Source of the DNA: Phoronis ovalis
Taxonomy: Eukaryota; Phoronida; Phoronidae
DNA: 14,047 nt
Direction: 5' to 3'
Assembly (NCBI GenBank): GCA_028565635.1
Contig: JAOXYB010034562.1
Coordinates: 1-14,047, forward strand
Position numbers and translations under genes: made by a program. Below, one piece after another: positions 10,481-14,047 of the stretch. The notes beneath the pieces were generated by a model. It was not told the origin of the DNA, did not search any database, and saw only the letters and a program-made list of their open reading frames with translations. Within the stretch, counting starts at the first letter, position 1; each line of letters begins with the position of its first letter.

Positions 10481-10808
10481 AGGCCTACCTAACCAGCATG
10501 GACTCGGACGCTCAATCCTCATGTGTGCACCTGTTTTCTCTCACGCAGTCCTTTTCCAGTTTTCGCAGAAATTCCTACTACTCAAACCATCATTTCCATG
10601 TAATCGTGTAAGTTGCCGGGAACTCGAACAGATTGCTGTTCGAGGCACTGGCAAGCTGCTTGAGTTCCCAGCAACTTACATTAGTACACGAAAATGATGG
10701 TTCGGGTAGCAGGAATTTTGGTGTAAAAACTGGAAAGTGTTTGCATGGGAGGAGACAAGCGTGCGAGTGAAGATTGATGGTTCGAGTGCATGCTTGTTAG
10801 GTCGGCCT
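10481..10808. mobile_element. 328-bp imperfect foldback element (MITE-like)
   Basis: The left arm 10481-10625 and right arm 10662-10808 are reverse complements along almost their whole length, at roughly three quarters or better identity by eye. Outer ends are AGGCCTACCTAAC against AGGCCGACCTAAC. Internal matches include TCAATC, TTCCAGTTTT, AATTCCT, AACCATCATTT and GTAAGTTGC-GGGAACTC. The ~36-base centre holds a second perfect hairpin, CTCGAACAG-ATTG-CTGTTCGAG (10623-10644), that overlaps the inner arm. There is no coding capacity. It is richer in GC and CpG than the DNA to its left. Symmetry almost to the outermost bases fits a foldback MITE mobilised in trans by a DNA transposase, or an inverted duplication. 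No clear target-site duplication is seen. Confidence 0.8.
10623..10644. other. Perfect 9-bp stem, 4-base loop at foldback centre
   Basis: CTCGAACAG (10623-10631) and CTGTTCGAG (10636-10644) pair exactly around ATTG. It lies off-centre in the larger foldback, so the element can form either one long hairpin or a cruciform with this extra arm. Confidence 0.8.
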
Positions 10809-11001
10809 GTTTGACATAATAATGTACATTGGAAGAAATATGCTTTTGATGTTCACAGAAAAATTACCTTATATTTAGTGGTTTTTAAAAACTAAACCAT
10901 GCAAAACTGGAAGATTAATCACACTCAACACTAAGGCCTAAACAAGAAAAAGGTGTGTTTCTGGAACAGGCTGAAAAATATTAGGTAGGGTAGGTAGGGA
11001 T

Positions 11002-11103
11002 CTATATGGGTTCTGGCGGCTGCTCTGCTTGCACGTCGTAAAACTGGTCATCTTCCCCGTCGCACATTATTTTAATATATTTGGTACTGAATGGTGACAT
11101 CAC
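11002..11103 (-). CDS. Candidate C-terminal coding segment in shifted frame (unrecognised)
   Basis: Reading GTG at 11103-11101 onward gives 33 codons then TAG at 11004-11002. The peptide includes MSPFSTKYIKIM, then an acidic, aromatic stretch CDGEDDQFYDVQ, then AEQPPEPI. Its composition and repeated CpG (near 11034-11062) look like constrained coding sequence, unlike the surrounding DNA. The segment abuts the larger upstream frame (11104-11410) but is out of frame with it; one extra base around 11104 would join them. An upstream stop (TGA at 11107-11109) keeps this frame from extending further. It could be the true C-terminus of the same protein, separated by an assembly indel or genuine frameshift mutation, or intronic chance. 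No domain family is identified; the DDQFYDV motif loosely recalls acidic linkers in lipid-transfer proteins but is not diagnostic. Confidence 0.45.
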   Translation of the reverse strand: MMSPFSTKYIKIMCDGEDDQFYDVQAEQPPEPI

Positions 11104-11410
11104 CTCTCATGTGTCAATCTTGTACACATCATCTTTTTAGTAACTGTAATTGTCCATGGTCCTTCTGGATTTGACGCCAGTGATAACGCAACGTACGAGT
11201 TTGCTGTACAAGAATATTCATCTTCGAATGTAGAAGAGGCATCGATGACTTTAAATTCTCTAATCTCTTGTGTGGAATGGTTTTTGCAAGATCTTCGTAT
11301 CACCGAGATGAAGGACGTTTCCCTGCTGGTTGGTTTCCTTATGTAGAAACGGCCATCATCATAATATTCTCGTGATGGCTTGGAATACATGTCCAATTTT
11401 AAATGCTTGA
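11100..11410 (-). CDS. Probable coding exon of an unrecognised protein
   Basis: The frame is open from a TCTGCTTAG acceptor (exon from 11410) to a TGA at 11102-11100, about 102 residues. It begins in phase 1, with two bases finishing a split codon, then KHLKLDMYSKPSREYYDD, a mixed alpha/beta-looking middle (GRFYIRKP, FISVIRRSCKNHS, EFKVIDAS, FEDEYSC) and NPEGPWTITVTKKMMC. Residue composition is that of a soluble globular protein, with no signal peptide or membrane helix. The acceptor has a pyrimidine-rich tract and a TTAAT branch-like site. CpG is dense compared with its flanks. A possible donor, AGAG/GTGATG, sits at 11104/11103. An in-frame ATG exists at 11396 with no strong reason to be the start. 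The phase matches the candidate first exon at 13622-13682. I do not recognise the family. Confidence 0.55.
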
Positions 11411-13455
11411 CTAAGCAGACGGAAACATAAGATTAATCAAAGTGATTTCTACTGTAAAATCAGGTAGGAAGGGTAAGTTTTAAGATGTGTGAATGAAATT
11501 TTCATGAAATTCTTTTATTAATTAATGAACTGGTTGCTGAAAACATGTGACAGAGCGTTTAAGCTGCAATAAAATAATTAAGGTCGGCAGCTGACGGCTA
11601 GGGTTACCTGAAACACACAAATTTTTTTTAGGCCTAAGCAAAACTGTTTTTACACTACTAATACATTTCGGACAGACAAAGCACAGTTTTTCTAGATTAA
11701 TCACAATACAGGTATCCTTGACTTGAATACTTGTTATTTGATAATCATGATCCATCCTAGCAGTTACCACAGGTGACATGCATCTCTCTGCCTCATTACA
11801 CAAAGTACATACCCTAATAACTGAACAGTATTGTTCAGGTGTCCACTCAAAATTAACCTATTCTCAAGTCATATCATCTCTCAATGAATTATAACAACCT
11901 GGTTGTTAAGAGACTAAACAGGAAATAATTCACTTTAATAAAAGTAGCTATTAACTAAATGTAGGTGGTAGAGGAAAATCAACTACAAGATATGCGATTT
12001 CGCCAAAAAGAAAAATAAATCATATAAAGAAAGTGATGAGAATCTTTTAAATTTTAACCTCAGGATCCAACTTGGTTTACATAAAACTGAGTTCTGTTTC
12101 AGGTATATTTTGTAGGTAACTATAAATATTTCGACTTGTAATGTACTTATACTCTACAACAAATTAAACACAGGACCTTCCTCACATACTGCATGCTTTT
12201 TACAGTTAGATATTTTAAAATCAGAACACTAATTAAGCACATAATGCAATTTCACTTGCAACTTTACCAGCTAGTAAAATCTGAATACATGGAATTTTCT
12301 GTCTTAAAATGTTTTTTTGTTTTAATGCTACAAATATATTTGAAATAACTGAGGATAATTTTAAACATGCTTGAGTCCATGTAAAGATTACGTGCTGCCA
12401 GGTATGGCACAGTTTACAATTCAATGTCCTAGATGTTATCATTCAGTGACAACAATATCTGAACATCATGCAAAAGATGCAGTTAAATCACCACAAAATT
12501 GTTACAAATCAGTGCAGACTTTTAGATAAGACACTTTTATGGAGCTAAATGTAAAAGTGATGACATTTGATAATGTTATCAGAGAGAGCACAGGTCTGAG
12601 TCATGTCCTCTGGTTAATGTTTTGGTCACATCAACCTGTATTTTAATCACAATTCTAATTTTCTGCTGAATGCTGTGCTATTCACATATTTTCTAAGTGA
12701 TAGGAGCTATAAAAGGTGCCTGGAAAAATGTATTTTCTGCTGGCAGAAAAGGTAGGGTTCTCAAACACTTTACATGTAAATAATAAACTTGAGAACAATC
12801 TTAAACAGTCACTCTTGAACTGAATGACTGAAGAATTATGGAGTGTATATTTGCATCATGTCTACAAATGTTTCATGATAAGTTGCAGCATCCACTAAAC
12901 ACAACTTTCTGACTGCCCTTAAAAATACTATACATGGGCAATACACAACATCCCATATTAAGTATGCTATGTCCAGTTTAATCAGATTAAAACATATCCA
13001 GAGTTCATTATGATTCCATGGTAACTTGCACTAAAACAAACAGTGAAAGGATACTAATTCCAAGCATAACAATTTCTTTCAGCCTAACTGTTTGTTTACA
13101 CAAGACTTTGTTGCACCAACATTCCAATACTTCCTAAAACTTTACATGATGCTACTGAGAAGTTGTCTACCCATTGCCTCAATACTATTATAACAAATTA
13201 GATCCAAGTAAATCCTCAAAGTCCAAGCCATGCGTGAGCAGAGAATGGTAAATTGCACAAACCATCAGAAAAGAGGTGCTTATGTGTTTAGCAGGTAACT
13301 GGGAAGTGAACAGTGTTCAAGATCCAGTAAGTTGCACTAAGTTGTAGATTTATAGTTTATCATGAAGTGTCAATGAAGCACAGCCATATAACACTATATA
13401 ACATACATAACTATAATGATCAACCATTCAAAATCTAATAACATATAAGTCAATA

Positions 13456-13473
13456 TATAACTATAACTATAAC
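13456..13473. repeat. (TATAAC)3 microsatellite
   Basis: Three perfect 6-base units occur in an ATAT/ATAAC-rich neighbourhood that starts around 13380. It is simple-sequence DNA only. Confidence 0.8.
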
Positions 13474-13511
13474 CATTTGTAAAGTGTTTTAAGCTCTGTG
13501 TTCTCACGGGC

Positions 13512-13566
13512 AATCGCGATTAAAATATTAGCCAGATAAAAATTTAGCAAAACTTTAATCGCGATT
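13512..13566. promoter_or_regulatory. Paired TCGCGA palindromes in a 13-bp inverted repeat
   Basis: AATCGCGATTAAA (13512-13524) and TTTAATCGCGATT (13554-13566) are exact reverse complements, 29 bases apart, and each contains the palindrome AATCGCGATT. They lie within about 170 bases of the minus-strand start codon. CG-rich palindromes of the CTCGCGAG type are bound by BANP at unmethylated vertebrate promoters; the core TCGCGA is shared but the flanks differ. A promoter-proximal protein site is an inference. Confidence 0.4.
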
Positions 13567-13621
13567 TTAACCGTTCGCACGATAAACATTCTATCGAGAT
13601 TGAAAATTCTTCCCAGCTGAC

Positions 13622-13682
13622 CTACATGTTGTTTTTGTGCTGCTTTTTTTGGCGACGGTTCTGGACCGGCATCACCCACCAT
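13622..13682 (-). CDS. Probable first coding exon (unrecognised protein)
   Basis: ATG at 13682-13680 has A at -3 and G at +4, a strong metazoan start context, and an in-frame TAA lies 9 bases upstream, so the frame cannot begin earlier without splicing. Twenty codons follow: MVGDAGPEPSPKKAAQKQHV, a Pro/Ala/Lys-rich, probably disordered N-terminus. The chosen donor is GTAG/GTCAGC, ending the exon at 13622 in phase 1. The same frame stays open for 71 codons to 13467, but that continuation is AT-rich and intron-like. The acceptor at 11411/11410 takes phase 1, so direct splicing gives a continuous frame. A compact promoter with CRE and CCAAT motifs lies immediately upstream. The product is unknown. 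Confidence 0.5.
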
Positions 13683-13927
13683 GATTAATTAAATCTCACA
13701 GCTTCTGGTCAGGCATAAACATATTTTTTAGATATAGTCAGACCAATTTTATCAACAAAATAATTAATGCAGTTCAAAATAAAAAAAATTTAAAATTTAT
13801 TGATTTAAAACTCTTTACTTGATAATTCTATGACATAAGTGTTTGAGGGTCTGTTTTAAGCATAATGCATGTTGACAGTTCACGTCTTTCGGTGGCCAAC
13901 CCGTAGCCTAGCCAACTTTCGCAATGT

Positions 13928-13934
13928 GATTGGC
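13928..13934 (-). promoter_or_regulatory. Inverted CCAAT box
   Basis: GATTGGC is GCCAATC on the minus strand, a good match to the NF-Y core (CCAAT with favourable flanks). It is 12 bases from the CRE and about 245 bases from the minus-strand start codon. Confidence 0.45.
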
Positions 13935-13945
13935 TGCAAGTGACA

Positions 13946-13953
13946 TGACGTCA
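13946..13953. promoter_or_regulatory. Palindromic CRE, TGACGTCA
   Basis: This is a perfect 8-base cAMP-response element, the site of CREB/ATF bZIP dimers. Being palindromic it can serve both genes. It lies 58 bases before the plus-strand ATG and 264 after the minus-strand one. Confidence 0.55.
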
Positions 13954-14010
13954 TTCATTGATCAGCTGGTTTTTTTACTAGATATGAATTTACGATGAAT
14001 GTTTCAGGAA

Positions 14011-14047
14011 ATGAGTGATCGCAAGAAAAATCGTCCACCGTTCGCAC
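14011..14047 (+). CDS. Possible 5' end of a second gene, truncated by the window
   Basis: ATG at 14011 (G at -3) opens MSDRKKNRPPFA, 12 codons plus one base to the window end. It is basic and polar, with five CpGs in 37 bases. An alternative in-frame ATG at 13999 would add MFQE; TGA at 13996-13998 blocks further extension. TTTCAG/GAAATG at 14002-14010 also resembles a splice acceptor, so the true start could be upstream. Two short upstream reading frames (ATG 13984, ATG 13995) precede or overlap the start. The product cannot be named from this much. Confidence 0.4.
   Translation, partial: MSDRKKNRPPFA

Larger units (their letters stand above)
11411..13621 (-). other. Probable intron of the minus-strand gene
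   Basis: This lies between the donor at 13621-13620 (GTAG/GTCAGC, mediocre) and the acceptor at 11412-11411. Most of it is AT-rich and CpG-poor, as expected for transcribed introns. A frame at 11522-11803 and one at 12233-12442 are open but lack coding character. Additional small exons inside cannot be excluded. Near the 5' end it carries two TCGCGA palindromes (13512-13566) and a (TATAAC)3 run. Confidence 0.4.
13683..14010. promoter_or_regulatory. Putative bidirectional promoter
   Basis: 328 bases separate a minus-strand start (13682) from a plus-strand start (14011). The distal half is CpG-richer than the internal noncoding DNA. It contains an inverted CCAAT box (GATTGGC, 13928-13934), a full CRE (TGACGTCA, 13946-13953) and a repeated GCCAAC motif at 13895-13915. 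There is no TATA box at a fitting place. CCAAT plus CRE in a short divergent spacer is typical of housekeeping gene pairs. Confidence 0.5.

Noticed and set aside
10981-11001. Telomere-like TTAGG/TAGGG repeats
   Set aside because: Only a short irregular run of GGTAGGG/GGTAGG units; not a TTAGGG or TTAGG array.
11100-11110. Antizyme-type programmed +1 frameshift
   Set aside because: The site reads AGG TGA rather than the antizyme-like TCC TGA, and neither peptide resembles the antizyme family.
11522-11803. 93-codon minus-strand open frame next to the probable exon
   Set aside because: It lies in the presumed intron, spans a poly-A-like run, has little CpG compared with the neighbouring exon and a composition without domain features. 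A small real exon inside it is not excluded.
12233-12442. 69-codon minus-strand open frame
   Set aside because: AT-driven composition and no supporting splice sites.
13569-14047. Shared 11-mer ACCGTTCGCAC near 13570 and at the window end
   Set aside because: In 14 kb several identical 11-mer pairs are expected by chance, and the flanks do not match.

Overview
The window looks like nuclear DNA from an animal, most likely a marine invertebrate. It is AT-rich, has no bacterial-style packed ORFs, and CpG is strongly uneven, with CpG-poor blocks next to CpG-richer islands. Coding pieces are short and look like exons with plausible splice signals. The repeat types (a TGACC/AGGTCA-rich interspersed element, a long foldback element, AGGCCTA-type motifs) also fit. 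A lophotrochozoan such as a mollusc is a guess from texture, not a demonstrated placement. No complete gene, rRNA, tRNA or CRISPR array is visible.

Layout. 1-1087: noncoding, nothing recognised. 1088-1616: an interspersed repeat with 10-bp terminal inverted repeats and an internal ~262-bp-offset duplication dense in nuclear-receptor half-sites. 1735-1944 (minus): a weak candidate exon encoding one hydrophobic helix and a Cys-rich tail. 2761-3490: small repeats and hairpins, namely a 9-mer triplet, a TCACACCC minisatellite, an AGGTCAATC pair and a GC-rich stem-loop. About 3890-10480: 6.6 kb of very AT-rich, CpG-depleted DNA with no credible coding sequence, holding two minor inverted-repeat structures. 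10481-10808: a 328-bp imperfect foldback (MITE-like). 11002-11410 (minus): the best coding sequence in the window, in two frames that meet at about 11104. 11411-13621: probable intron. 13622-13682 (minus): probable first coding exon. 13683-14010: a compact intergenic promoter with a perfect CRE and an inverted CCAAT box. 14011-14047 (plus): the likely start of a second gene, cut by the window end.

How it fits together. I infer two head-to-head genes fired from the 328-bp promoter at 13683-14010. The minus-strand gene starts at 13682. Its first exon ends in phase 1, and the acceptor at 11411/11410 needs exactly that phase, so the two can join directly into one reading frame. That frame stops at 11100 unless one base is added at about 11104, after which a CpG-rich, acidic, coding-like tail runs to a stop at 11002. 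The likely explanations are a missing base in the assembly, a real frameshift allele or pseudogene, or an unrecognised splice. I cannot name either protein. The CpG-poor DNA on both sides of the exon is what germline gene-body methylation leaves behind in many invertebrates.
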